A program made the translations under genes and the position numbers. Below are positions 11,997 through 29,200 of a stretch of 64,000 bases of DNA, in pieces. Source of the DNA: Owenia fusiformis (Eukaryota; Annelida; Polychaeta; Sabellida; Oweniidae); contig CAIIXF020000010.1 in NCBI GenBank assembly GCA_903813345.2, positions 19,417,181-19,481,180 of the forward strand, read 5' to 3'. Each line of letters starts with the position of its first letter. Positions within the stretch are counted from its first letter, which is position 1. Under the pieces are notes generated by a model. The model saw nothing but the letters and a program-made list of their open reading frames with translations, ran no database searches and was not told where the DNA came from.

Positions 11997-15902
<3,906 letters not shown>

Positions 15903-16533
15903 CTTGTTGAATTTGTTATCGTTTATACATATTTTGAACAATATTTTGAGTTATGTTCTGAAAATGTTTGAGTGTTATATAAATACATTTCAATTGCAAC
16001 ATTCATCTCTGTCAGTGCCGGTGTAAAAGAAATTATGGTCCCCTGGGGATTATGGTCCCCTTTCCTTACGGCCCTTACTGGCCCTGACTGTGTATAAATA
16101 ATAAGGAAAATAACTGTGATTAATCAATAGAGAGTAGAACCAAAATCTGATAGGACCACCTACCCCTTTACACCGGTATGTTTAGATCTAACTAATGTGA
16201 AAACTAACTTTTACAAAAGTTGAAAAGTACAAAATATTTGATCCTTATGCACTTTGCTTCAAAATTATTTCTGCGTCACTTCAAATTAAAGCACCTAAAA
16301 GTGTATAAAAATAGTCTATATACTAAATAATCACAATTGCTCTACATGTAAATGTACAATTTTATGCATTTTGAAAAGTAAAAGATATACATCTGTCATT
16401 TTAATCGTTGTTATAATAATTTTCAAGTTTACATTTTGAAAGAAGGCCTTTTTCATGTCTTGATCTAACATTGCAATTGGATTTATATTTTTAGACAGTT
16501 CCAATTGATATGTAAATCTGATTTTCGAATCTT

Positions 16534-19500
16534 TCACTCAATATTCAGTCTCCTGTATGCGCCCATCAAACCCCAACCTTCGTCTTCCTTTTCAACTTTT
16601 ATTCGCTTACTCTCGTCAACATTGAAACGCGCTTGTTGGTTGTACAAGATTTCTTCTCTGGCAGCTACAATCTCTTCTTTGAAAGCCTCTAAAATATAAA
16701 TTATTCAATACGTTTAACCAATCAGATCGCTTATCTACTAAGGTTTTTAATAATAAAAGATCATATTTGAATTGGAATAATGATAAACTAATTAGTTCAT
16801 CTTATGATGCACTTGTGTGGTTTATCAGATTGTCGAGAGGTTTTGGAGATCGATCACGTGTAAAAGTATTTTGTTTACCCCCATATGACACTGGCGGATA
16901 AGGGGGGGGCCTGGGGGCCCGGCCCCCCCCCCCCCCCCCCTTGGGTTGGCCCAGAAAAAAAAATTGGGGCCAAAAAAATTTTGAGCCAAAAAAGGCCTTC
17001 AGGCCCCAAAAAGTGGGCCTTTTTGGTCATTACTGGGCCTTTAAAGGCCTTATTTTTTAATTTCAGGCCAAATTTTGAAGAAAATGGGCCTCAAAATTTG
17101 GGCCCACTTTTGGGTTTTAGGGGCCCAAAATTTTTTTACGCGCAAGCGCGGACGGTTTTTTCTCTGACTTGAAATTTGGGCCCCCCCCCTTTGTTGATTC
17201 CCAGATCCGCCCCTGTATGACATATTCTATCCTTTATTAAAAGCTTTATCACACAACAACTTTTCAATAACTTCATATTATACAAGAACTGACTTACAGC
17301 AAATTCATGCTTGATGATTCCTGTGTTCAGATTTGCCCCGCTTAGTTTTCGATCATGCCCATATCCGAATTACTTAGTTTTACATAATTAATAACTCACT
17401 TATGTGCTCTCTGATCGGGCCAGCTTCACCACCATACTCGGTCGGAAGTATTTTCTTGGACACCATTTTTTGCAAAGAGTCGTCATTCCAGTGAAGCTTT
17501 ATCTGAAATATTAAAGACTCAATACAAATCGCTTTACTACATGGTATATCCACTTCCGTTTGATATGCTCATCTAAGTACGAATTGAAGGAGAATGTTGT
17601 ATTTCACTACAAAGAATGGATGGAATTCTCCGTTTACATACATTGTATGTACTATACTTACTCTATTTCTCATCTTTTCTTTCATGAAGTACTTGAATAA
17701 TTCGAAGATAGTGTTAAATACAGGTCCCAGATTGATGTAATGTATTTCTTTCAGTCGCATTGGATATCCATCCTGCAAATGAACAATACACAATTAAACG
17801 CATGATATAGCAGTAGTGCTACAGTGTGTCTCAAAAAATGTTATACTTACAAAAAGTTCTATATCTTTCATGATTTTTACTTTTCCCCATAAATATACTT
17901 AGATACCAAAAGACCAGTCTTTCTCGATTAAATCCACACCATCAGATTCAAAATCCGTCCATGATTGGCTGCACAGGACAGATTTTATAGACGCATGTGA
18001 AATCTGATTTGCGCCAACTTCTCAGTGGTTGGACATGTGGTGATCAATTCTTTTTTGGTGTGAATACTGTGCGTGGACAGTGATATCTTGATATGATCAA
18101 TGATCCAGTTGCTTCTTTCCTGGATAGAAATACAAGATTTCATTGTCAGAGTGTTCAATTTTGTTATGTATGATGTCAACAGGATGTTGCAAAGGCCTGT
18201 GGCAGATCGTTTGGTAGAACTCTTTGGAAATCAGAAGATAACATTGAATTACCCAATGGACTGGCCCCCAGGGTCATCCCACTTTCCACCCTTGGTTTTT
18301 TGAAGGGCCTCTGAAAGCGGTTTGCAGCATCACAAACTGACCTAAATGAACTTCTGCAAAAATAATTGATGGAATCAGAGTGATATTACAATGCATGTGC
18401 GCATGGGCAAGGGTACCTCAGATTTGCTTTGGAGAACATGTTGAGGGGACCACATGTTTATGTGGATAGACCCAATGATCTTATGTAAGACAAATAGGAA
18501 AATTACAGGATGACAGTTAAAGGTTAGGCTTCTACTCAGAAGAAAGTTAAATGTTAAAGAAACTGTTCCTCTTTTGTCATTTGGTCCATCCAACCACTTA
18601 GAAGTTGGCGCAGGTCAGATTTTACCACGGGACACTAAAAGCTGTCCCTTGGAGCCAATCAAGGACAGATTTTGAATCTGATGGTGTCAAATTTTTCAAA
18701 AGAGATTTGTCTTTTGGTATCCAAAGTATATTTTAGGGGAAAAGTCAAAATTATGAATAATACTGAACTTTTTGTAAGTGTAACTTTTTGAGACACAATG
18801 TAGTACTAGACATAGTAGTACCAGTAGTAAAGGTAGGTCTGGTACTGTACAAAACCTCACTTTACAAAATCTCAATCTAATGTAATTCTTTGCATATAAC
18901 GACTCAAGAACACTATCGCATCTCTCCGCCTAAATTTCTCTGTTTAAAACTGTAAATATAGTTCCTGAAAGTACTCTGTAGCCAAAAACACAATCCCATC
19001 CCTCCGCCAAAATTATATGTTTTAAACTGTGAATATAGGACTGAAATATCAGTCGAAAAAATCGAATTTTGAGTAGGGACCCCTTGTCAGAACTTTTTTC
19101 AAAATGTTGAACTTATTTTACTCAAAAAGGATCTTTTTCTGATTTTCATTGCATGAAAATATTATTCAGCTAAGGGTCTAAAACTTCTTCAAAAGTAGAA
19201 TGGTATTGAAAGTCTAGTTTTGAATATATCAATTTCAATGACCAAAAGAAAAACGAGAACCTCTTTTAAGAAAATGAGCCCAACATTTTAAAAAAAGTGC
19301 CAAGTTGGGGTCCTAATCCATAATTTTTCAGAGAGTCTGATTGATATTTTACTAGTATGGGTACTACACTATGGGTGAAAGATAGACCGTCTAAAATCAC
19401 TTGCAAAACTTTTACTATTTTGAAATAACATCAATGAGACAACAACATTTTTCAGTTTATTCCTTCTACACATTGTAAAAATAAGTTACCTGAAAAACTT

Positions 19501-21015
19501 TCATCATTTTGCTCATAACATCTTTTGTCCAGACCTTAACATGCTTCATTCCAAGTCCAGCAGCATCTTCTATAACAACACAGCCGTGTATCTGCATGTA
19601 CTCATCTGACGTCATGTGCTCCATGATCATAATACTGAACTTCATGATGTCATCGACAGAGCAAGTGTCCGGGTCATACTGACCATAATTTGTCGTATAT
19701 ATGCGTCTTCCGATTGAATCCCTTCCTTTAAGTCCGACGAAAATTCTGCAAATATAATTTCATATAAATACCATTTGCAGTATAGGGTTGTATTCGTGAT
19801 AGATGATACAATTGTATTATGTGTGAGTTCTTCAAACATAATGCAGAATGTACATTTATGAAATATGAAAAGAAGCCCATACCCTAAATCAAGTAGTTCT
19901 TGCATTTTTGATTCTTGTGGGTCCATTGTGAACCATTGTGGGTCAGCTGACCTTGCACTCCAATAGTTGTCAATTAACTCTTGCGCGCGCAGCTGAATAA
20001 ACTTACCTACACGCAAGAAGCGCAAAAGGAATCCATCATCTGAAATAAAAAAAAACATGGATTTCATTTTGTAAAAACAATATTAAACAGCATGCAGTTT
20101 TTGTAATTCACATCAACTAACAACTAACATTGTTGTGTGCTACTGTGCAATCACATCAACAAAAGTGTTAAAGCATTAATACACTTTGGTCCAGAGATTT
20201 TCATGAAAATACCCTCCCCTCCATAAGTTTGGCAACACTAGCTCTCCCATTGAGTGTTAAAGCCTCTTTACGTTTGGGTGTTTAATTACTAAACCTGCGA
20301 TGAAATTATAATATTGATTGAAACGTAACTTGACTTTATTTCCAATACCTCTAAATTTTCCAAATTTTTTCCTCAATTACAATAAGTAATACAAAGATAA
20401 ATTGTCATTCCCTTGTAAACCAATGGGAAATGGTGGGTTCGGGGCAAATCAGGATATCTATAGTAAACGATCAGTAAAAAATATTTGATGAATACTAAAG
20501 TTACAGAGCTTCAAAGTCATTTTTGAAAATCATTTTTTGCCTCCTGTGTTATTTCAATGGGAGAGGTTTTTGTTGGAAATAAAGTCAAATTACGTTTCCA
20601 TCAATAGTATAAGTATTTTCATCGCAGGTTAAGTAAATAAAAATTCAAAGGTTTTAACATATAGTTCAATGGGGAGCTAAGGTTGCCAAACTTATGGAGG
20701 GGATTGTATGTCACAGAGCTTTCATGAATTTCTAAGGCATTATCCAGTCGTAACTCTACACACGTCAATTCACAAGTAACAAAAGGTGCAAAGAGAAGAG
20801 AAGTTATGCAACGTACTGAGACTGTGTTGACTTCTGATGATATAAAGTACATCAGGAATTTTGTGTACCGATATCCTACATATATTTATTCATCTGATCA
20901 TTTTGATACCTAATCTTGAATTGAGATGAGGTTGGGCAATACACCAGTCTCTCAATGTCTGAATGCATCCTGACCTTTCCCGTGTACAAACATATTTGTC
21001 TTGAACATGAGCCAT
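16534..21015 (-). CDS. CRAL-TRIO lipid-transfer protein, alpha-TTP-like, copy 1
   Basis: Exons on the minus strand are 21015-20910, 20039-19883, 19745-19490, 17772-17662, 17502-17400 and 16688-16534. All splice borders are GT-AG and the phases (1,2,0,0,1) match copy 2. The product is 295 residues. The CRAL-TRIO N domain shows DDGFLLRFLRVGKF. The lipid-binding domain contains GRRIYTTNYGQYDPD, GCVVIEDAAGLGMKHVK, YPMRLKEIHYINLGPVF and LPTEYGGEAG, the diagnostic order of alpha-tocopherol transfer protein and CRALBP relatives. These proteins carry hydrophobic ligands between membranes in the cytosol; the ligand cannot be read from sequence. Compared with copy 2, exon 1 lacks 51 bases, removing 17 residues (LDEDTLKKCKDELKEDP) without shifting the frame. 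The reading frame is otherwise open. The N-terminal loss may alter folding, so function is probable but not assured. Confidence 0.88.
16891..17215. mobile_element. hAT-like MITE, GC-rich ends
   Basis: The right end ...AGATCCGCCCCTG and left end CTGGCGGATAAGG form imperfect terminal inverted repeats of the CAGGGGCGGATC type. The element is flanked by TATGACA on both sides (16884-16890 and 17216-17222), a 7-base match compatible with an 8-bp hAT duplication. The interior is GGCCC/AAAA-rich with poly-C and no ORF. It lies in intron 5 of CRAL-TRIO copy 1. A diverged relative is at 31330-31577. Confidence 0.75.
17820..18802. mobile_element. TA-flanked palindromic MITE in intron 3 of copy 1
   Basis: The termini are TACAGTGTGTCTCAAAAA and the complement of TACATTGTGTCTCAAAAA. 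Further inverted matches reach about 240 bases inward (CCATCAGATTCAAAATC, TTGCGCCAACTTCTCAGTGG and complements near 18590-18690). TA ends suggest a Tc1/mariner-type target duplication. It is non-coding and has no counterpart at the same place in copy 2. Confidence 0.85.
20210..20708. mobile_element. shortened relative of the 8633-9511 MITE
   Basis: Termini TACCCTCCCCTCCATAAGTT and the complement of TACAATCCCCTCCATAAGTT flank 499 bases whose arms match the intron-5 element of the 4175-10270 gene, with internal deletions. It sits in intron 1 of CRAL-TRIO copy 1. Confidence 0.85.
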
Positions 21016-23257
21016 CTATTGATCATATAAAACACATATTAAAGGGACAATCAGATCTTCATGGAGTGACAAAATTGCCAGCAACGTGTACAGTTGACCT
21101 ACCGATATATTCCTTACAATCTCAAATATAACGTCTCCCAAAAGTTCTACGATACGATATAAATTGGTGAAGTTATTACTTTGAGATTCAAAATGCAAAA
21201 AATGTAATTTGTACATTAAAATCTGCCAAATAATTAAGTAACCATCTTTTATAGACAAATGAATGCATAATTGTGAAAATAAATAAGCACAAATTTCACT
21301 TTTCCATGTGCGAAAGTGAACGATGTAGACAGGATATATATGGAATGAGTTATGTGTTCCTGAAAATAACAAGGAACTCCAATGTGGACTGCAAAAAATC
21401 AAATTTTACACACTTACATCTAAAGCCTAATCATTATACTGCCTATACGATGCGATTAACCGTCAACGAGCAGAATAATATAATCTATCCAGTCTTCATG
21501 AAAATCAACAACCTAAATACACGCCATATAATAAATATATGCTTACTATTGCAATTGTGTTGCTTCCCTGTTAAACATTTACCTCAATTCAATAAACATC
21601 ACATTAAGTTCTACATTACCTTGACACATTCTATAATATATAAAAGCAAAAAATGGTAAACAACTCTCAACAACAACTCTAAATGCAGATGCATGATCAA
21701 CCTTTTCATGTATTCAAGATCCATTATACGCTTCACTATTCACTGTCAGGGTGGTCAGGTGGTGTTTTGTACAGTATTTTACAACACTGACAGCCACGAA
21801 TTTATAAGAATACAAAATAAAGTACAAGTGACGTCAAGTGAACAACAAAAGTACAGAGACTTCTAGGGATACAACGGGCTGTGGATCCTGCAATTTCAGA
21901 AATAAAAGTCAGAATTGTTCCACACTTTTTGGAAAATAGGCATGCCATAAAATAATTTGTAACAAGATTGTGACAATTTTTCAAAGTTTACTCTCTCCTT
22001 CAAGTAGATGACCTTCCTATAAATCCCAATAATCACGCCTGAAAAAATATCTTGCGAATGGTTTATCTTATTTAAACCTCACACTGACTCTTTTGGCAGG
22101 TACATGGTCCAATTTTAGGAAATTTTGATTTCTTTTGTATTGACTATGAGGTAAGTGTGTTAAGAAGTGAGTAGGTGTAATAAGTTCAGCTTCGGTGCAC
22201 TACATGCAACAGGCCCGCCATATACAATAAAGAATAGCTTCTTTTGGTTGGAATCGTTCATAATGGTAATATACTCTTTTATCTACAACCAAGTAAATAC
22301 TTCTCAGTGAATTACTCAAGCAACGGTTTCAACAACCTTCAGTTATCTTCTTCGGGCTCTTCTGTGTGGTTCTTCTACTATCCACCAGGTAACGTACAGG
22401 AGATAGTCAGTGGTCTAACTCCAGTATTGAGTTCCATACAGTGTTCAGTTCATGAGAGTCAATGTCACGATTCAAATTGTCATTCTGTTTAATGTAAATA
22501 GCTAGATGGATAAAAAGAAGGAAGATATTTACATAAAACAGCTCTCATTGGCCTAGGTCATCTCAAGGTCAAATGTGAATATCTAGGTGTTTGGCGTTTC
22601 AAGGCCTTTGGACAAGTTCAACTCAATTCTAAAATGTCAAGGTCAAGCGATCAATAGCTTTGTATAGGACCTGCTGTCATGCGGGGGCTGCTGTGACCTT
22701 TAGTGACCCACTAACGGGAAGATTGCTAGTTGGATATAAATAGTTTATAAAGGACGTACTACAATTTTTGCTGTTTTAGTATTTATTGCTTTATTCATAT
22801 AATTATATGTCCAGTATAAGTATGAAATTGTTATAAATAAATAAAAATAATTGACAATTTCAAAATATTTTTAAATATATACTTTCACAAAGTACAAGGC
22901 GTGAGCAATATTGCCACAAATGCGTACTTCGCCTCAAAATTATTTCTGCGTCATATTACATGTACAATTTTGATAACCTGCATTTCAAAGCGCCCAAAAT
23001 TGTAAGTTTATAGTTGTAATGTACCTCTTACACCCTACACACCCTACATCTCGTACATACCCCAACCTCTGGGTGGTGTTTAATGAATAAATAGTTGGAA
23101 AGGTTGTATCCATGTTGAAAAGTAAAAAAGATTCGTCATTGTAAGCGTTTTAATAGTGATTATCAAGTTTTCAATTTGAATTGTGAAGCCTTTCTTAACA
23201 TTACATTGCCATATAAACAGTTCTATAATAGATATCTAATCTGATTTTCAAAGTGTT
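21016..23257. other. intergenic region between CRAL-TRIO copies
   Basis: The first 750 bases are the upstream region of copy 1 and match the upstream region of copy 2. From about 22090 to 22180 lies a repeat (TGGTCCAATTTTAGGA, GTGTGTTAAGAAGTGAG) also found near 9620 and 23900. An 82-codon ORF at 22244-22492 has no recognisable domain. No gene is supported. Confidence 0.6.
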
Positions 23258-26200
23258 TCACTCAATATTCAGTTTCCTGTATGCTCCAATCAGTCCCCAG
23301 CCGCTGTCTTCTTTTTCAACTTTTATTCGCTTACTCTCGTCAACATTGAAACGCGCTTGTTGGTTGTACATGATTTCTTCTCTTGCAGCTACAATCTCTT
23401 CTTTGAAAGCCTCTGAAAAATAAATAATTCAATACTCTTAACCAATCAGATCGCGTGTATCACTTAAAGATCACGTTCATATATATTTCCAATTATATAA
23501 CATGTTTACCCTTTATCAAAAGTTTTATTGGAAAATCATTTCCACACAGATGTAGCTAGGCTTTACATGGCAAGTTTTTAGACAATTATTATTTGAGACA
23601 AGAAATTCGAAAAGGAAGTCAAATGGCAGTACTATCACAGGGTGGAATCGTCTAATTTTGGAAAACCCCGGAGCATGATTTTTACCAATGAGTATCGATT
23701 ATTTCGCAATTTTTTATAATAAAACCAAACGGAGACACATATTTCAAAGAACATATGTTTTCTGTTATGGATAAACTATGAGTCCTGGGTTTCATGAGAA
23801 ATTGAAGCTGAGTGCCTTGGCCCGAGGCTATTAGTTCTCCCAAGACCCAGTACGAATCGTTTATCTAACTTAAACCCCACACTGGCTCTTCTGAAAAGTA
23901 AATGGCCCATGATCCAATTTTAGGACAATTTGGTATTTTTGTATTGACTTTGAGGCAAGTGTGTTGATAAGTGAGTGGGAGTAACTAGTCCAATTACTAA
24001 ACCTTTTAACTAAATTTTGAATATTTAATGAAGTAAATCAAGATTATTTCTACTCGCATCTAGTATAATCAGATTTGCCCCGCCTAGTTTTAGATCAGCA
24101 CTACGTCCGAACTACCACTCTACCATACCTTGCATTTTGTGTTCATGAGCAACCCATTTTGCGTCTTTTCCTTATTAATGGTTTATCGGATGACTGTTAG
24201 ATATTAATAAGGCACTTTCAAAAATATACTAAGCAATACAATTAGACAAACAGAGTATCTTCAATCAGAGCATTTCTAGGACTAAGGTATAGTAGACTGA
24301 TTACATCGTTTTAAATGATTTATGTCTTACTAATATGCTCCTTAATTGGCCCAGCTTCACCACCATACTCAGTCGGAAGTACTTTCTTGGACACCATTTT
24401 TTGCAAAGAGTCGTTGTTCCAATGAAGTTTTATCTAAAAATATCAAAGTATTGTACAATGTTGTTTCACTATCAATTTCCGCTTGATATGCTCATCTAAG
24501 TACGAATTGTAAGTGGAAGTAGTATCTCACAAGCAAGCATGAGAAGCATTCCAAATTTACATATATCAATGCGGTATAATAATCAATTAGTAAGTAATTA
24601 TAAACTCGGCAGTACTCACTCTATTTCTCAACTTTTCTTTCATGAAGTATTTGAATATTTCGTAGATACTGTTAAATACAGGTCCAAGATTGACGTAGTG
24701 TATTTCTTTAAGTCGCATTGGATATCCATCCTGCAAAATGAACCAGACACAATTAAATTGTTCAACACAAAAGCTCAGTGTCATACATGTATAATGCTCT
24801 ATTATAATTAAATTATTAGTAAATTATAGTAAACAGAGCTTATTGGCAACTAAACCATTACTTTACCTACTGAGAGTTTGGAGTCCCGCCATATTGGAAA
24901 TGTAACCGTTAGAACACAGTCTTGCTCCAAGACTGTGTACACCCCCCCCCCCAGTATGCCTATGTTAGTAAGGCATTATGGTGGTAAGACGTACCTGGTG
25001 AGTAAAGTTGATCAGGGGGGACAAGACTAGTTAGAACATTATGCGATATATTATTCATTCCAATTGATAATACTTAAATGTTTTTGATTGAACGCTGTGC
25101 GTGTAGGACACAAACAGTAAATCTAAACATATACATACAATGAACTGGACTGGCATTATATGTGAATTAATGTAAATGTAATTAATGTAATGTCCAATAC
25201 AAGAAAAGATATTTCACTTTTTGTGATTTTGTATGATGAAGTCTATGTGGAATCTTCCCGAACTAGAAGTCACATTTTCAAAAAAAATAAAGAATCTGTA
25301 ACTATAAGTGTCGCTTCAAACAAGGTATAAATCCAATGTATGAACATGTGTTAAATTCTTATGAAATAATAAAGGTAATAGTGTTAACTCACTGATTCCA
25401 TACTTATACTTATTTTGAAATTAAATCAACCCAAGAATATGTTTTCAGGCAATTCCAAGAGTTTACCATTTCTTTGCCAAAATTGTATACTTTTCTTTTA
25501 ATTATCATTTCTCTGAGGTTTAAGAATATATTCACATTCAATATTTTAACAATATCATGATTTATGCATCCCTTATAGTTTGGAGGCACTCTAATCTTAT
25601 ATTGATTGGATGCAATCAAATATGACCTGCTTTTTGTATCATGCTGTGTGTGTTTTCACTTACTTGATGTATTGAGTTGGCCTATATATTTGAATGGATC
25701 ATTACTTCCGCAGGCCTAAGCCACTCTTATTTATGCCTTAATATAACTATACTCCTCAAAAAAAGTTAAGGACCAGTGGTTTTACTCATGTTAACCCCCA
25801 TATTTGTTTGAACGACTATTTTCTAAACGTGGAACAAAAGAAATCCCAATAAAGAAAATAAATCTGTATCTTGATTCTATTCCCTATAAAGTCCGCAACA
25901 TTTCAATGTTATATCTCCATTACATTGGGTCAAAATTTGATATCAAAATTGATGAATTTCATGAAATTTAACAAAAATGGCAGATCCCATGTTAAACAAA
26001 TGGGGAATGGTTGGGTTGCCATAAGTCATATGAGGAATGATCCATCCATCCGATTGCTTTCAAAATTAGAATTTTAAGAGACAATTAAATTTGCTATTTT
26101 GTCTACTGGACAAAAATATGATTTCATTTTCCAGGTTATACAAAAGTTAATGGTTTCAAATTCAGTAATTATTTTAAGGATCCTCTTATTGAAATAACAC

Positions 26201-29200
26201 AGGTGGTCAGTGAGGTGGTCAAAATTACTCTATATCGCTAATTTTACCGATATAAGCTAGACATTTAGCATGTAAAATGTAAAACCATTCGATTTTCTAC
26301 TCAGAAAGTTTTTTCAACAAATGTTTCACTGAATAGATATTCCAAAATTTGAGCTTCCCCTAAGCCACCATTCCCCATTTGTTTAACATGGGATCTGCCT
26401 TTTTTTTAAACATGAAATTCATCAATTTTTACATCAAATTTTGACTCAATGTAATGGAGATATAACATTGAAATGTTGCGGACTTTATACGGAATAGAAT
26501 CAGGATACAGATTTATTAACTTTATTCGGATTTCTTTTGTTTTTCTTTTGTTCCACGCTTAGTCGTTCAAACAAATATGTGGGTTAACATGTAAACCTAT
26601 GAGGAAAACCACTGGTCCTTAACTTTTTTTGAGGAGTATATTATTACCACGGGCACAATTTAGTGATGAAATTAGTGTGGCGTAGGCCTGCGGAAAAGTG
26701 AAGTTGAACAAAAGATGTAACACCTGATAAGGGCGGCCATTTTGGATGTTGACTATACTAGTGGTGCAAATGAATAAAGTGGATTAAGAATATAACTGTA
26801 CAATTGAATAATAACTTAAGGGAAATTGGTAACCTGCCTAGAATGTCATGATAAGGCTGTCCCAAGGTTTAGAAGAAGCATTATCCCCAACTCATTTGAA
26901 ATCTTGAATAATTGACTTAACATTCGATGGAATGATTCAACACGCGTTAAATTCTTAAATTGACAGATGCAATCGAACGGGGAATGCCTTTAAATATCTT
27001 CCTCGACAATACTGCTGGTTATCATCACATATTTTTATGATAATGGAGAAAACAAAAACCCTTTTTCAGATTCATCAATTCATCCAAGTTTTGTTGGTTG
27101 TTTTTTTTGTATTAAAAAAATAATTGATTTGATTCTAGCTCTGTATCTTTAAGCTTAATGATGTACTTCAGATTGTGTAAAATGTGAATTATTTTTAGTA
27201 CTTGTTTGACCCCTGCTAATGACAGGCATAATTCAGCATGATTACCTGAAAAACTTTCATCATTTTGTTAATTATATCTTTTGTCCAGATCTTAACATGT
27301 TTCATTCCAAGTCCAGCAGCATCTTCTATAACAACACAACCGTGTATCTGCATGTACTCATCTGACGTCATGTACTCCATAATCATAATACTGAACCTCA
27401 TGACGTCATCGATAGAATGTGCATCCGGGTCATACTGACAATAATTTGTCATATATATGCGTCTTCCGTCTGAATCCCTTCCTTTAAGTGAGATGAAGAT
27501 TCTACAAGTAGAATTTCATATAAATGTTATTTGCAAGTCCTAGGGCTGTCTTTGATAATGATCAGTTATTCAATTATATTGTGTGTGTTTTAAATATAAT
27601 ATGCATTCATGAAATATAAAAAGAAACCCATACCCTAAATCAAGTAGTTCTTGCATTTTTGATTCTTGTGGGTCCATTGTGAACCATTGTGGGTCAGCTG
27701 ACCTTGCACTCCAATAGTTGTCAATTAACTCTTGCGCGCGCAGCTGACTAAACTTACCTACGCGCAAGAAACGCAAAAGGAATCCATCATCTGAAATGAA
27801 ATATATCATATTTCATCTCGTTAAAACAATATTGAACAGCATGTCGTTTTTACAATTTACATCAACTAACAATTAACATTATTGTGTACTGGAGTACTAT
27901 CACATAAACAAAGGTGTTAGAGAAATGCCCCTTCGTCCAGAACTTTACATGAAAATATTTCACAGTGTTACGAAATTATCAGGCATTATCAAGACATACT
28001 TAAATCTACAGTGCATATCAAAAAAACGCAACAGATTGTTATCTCGAAAAAGCACAAAACCAGTAATAACAGCATTGATTTCATTCAATGTACCATAAAG
28101 CCATGTGTCTCCTCTTTCTAATGGTATATCATTCATTGATTCCTTAAGCAAAGTGGGCCAAAATTACCTTTGGGACAAGTTATAAACATCGCAAAAGTCA
28201 GTGCACGGGGCTCAATGCAATATTGGAAGAAAACATAAAACCAATGATGACTGCATCCTTTTCATTCAATGTACTAAAACCCAAATTACTCCTCTTTACA
28301 ATGGAATGTCATTCATTCACAGGGAGTCATGGTTGTCCGAATAATCATTATTTTGTAAAGTGGGGCGAAATTCAGCTCAGACACAAGTTTTAAACATTGC
28401 AAAAGCCAGTTCATGGGGCACAGAGGATATTGGAAGAAGGTATGGGATGCGTGACATAGACAGTAACGTGTTTATACTCATACTTTTGCAAGAATACATC
28501 TTATACCCCTCTAAATTGCCACCACCTCTTTGCACACAAAGATGCCCTCATCTCTCCATGTCATTCATGGCTGAGCTCTGAGTCATCTGTGGATTAAGAC
28601 TAAGGAAAGCAGCCCATTGGCAATTCTTTCTCGAAGTTTTGCAATATCTAATGAAGGAATGGTGAGCACAGATGTTCCTGAGATAGCTCAAAAAAAGTCA
28701 CAACAAAACAGTCAGGAGAATTTCGATTGGCACTTAGCTCTTGCACTGCTTTTTGCAATTTCTGAAACTTGGCCCAGAGCCGATTTTGACCCACCGTGTA
28801 AGTGGAAGGATTTCTCACCCAACCATGACAACATGTGAATAAATGACATATGATTGCAAAGAGGAGGGACGTGGCTTTAAAGTACATTGAATGAAATTGA
28901 TGTAGTCATCACTAGTTTTGTGATTTTACGAGATAACTGATTGTTGCGTTTTTTGATACACCCTGTACTCGTATACTACATGTGTGAAGGGAAGAAAATT
29001 GATGCGACGTACTGAGTATGATGTCTTTTAATATAAAATACATCAGTCAATCGGTGTTCCGATAGCCTACATAAAGGTTTGGTATCGATATGGCGAACTA
29101 AATTCAACATTGTTTTTCTCTTAAACCAATTATTGACAACATTCTGTAAAAAACAAGGTATTTTATATATGTAATGGTCACTGACTATTTTGTTCCAAGA

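Noticed and set aside
16921-16940. Poly-C and poly-G runs (also near 6217, 24943, 41870) considered as G-quadruplex regulators
   Set aside because: Each lies inside or next to MITE-like or simple repeat sequence away from promoters; no regulatory role can be supported.
20881-20905. Frameshift and stop (…KMIR, TGA) after exon 1 of CRAL-TRIO copy 1
   Set aside because: The difference lies just downstream of the splice donor shared by both copies, so it is intronic and does not break the gene.
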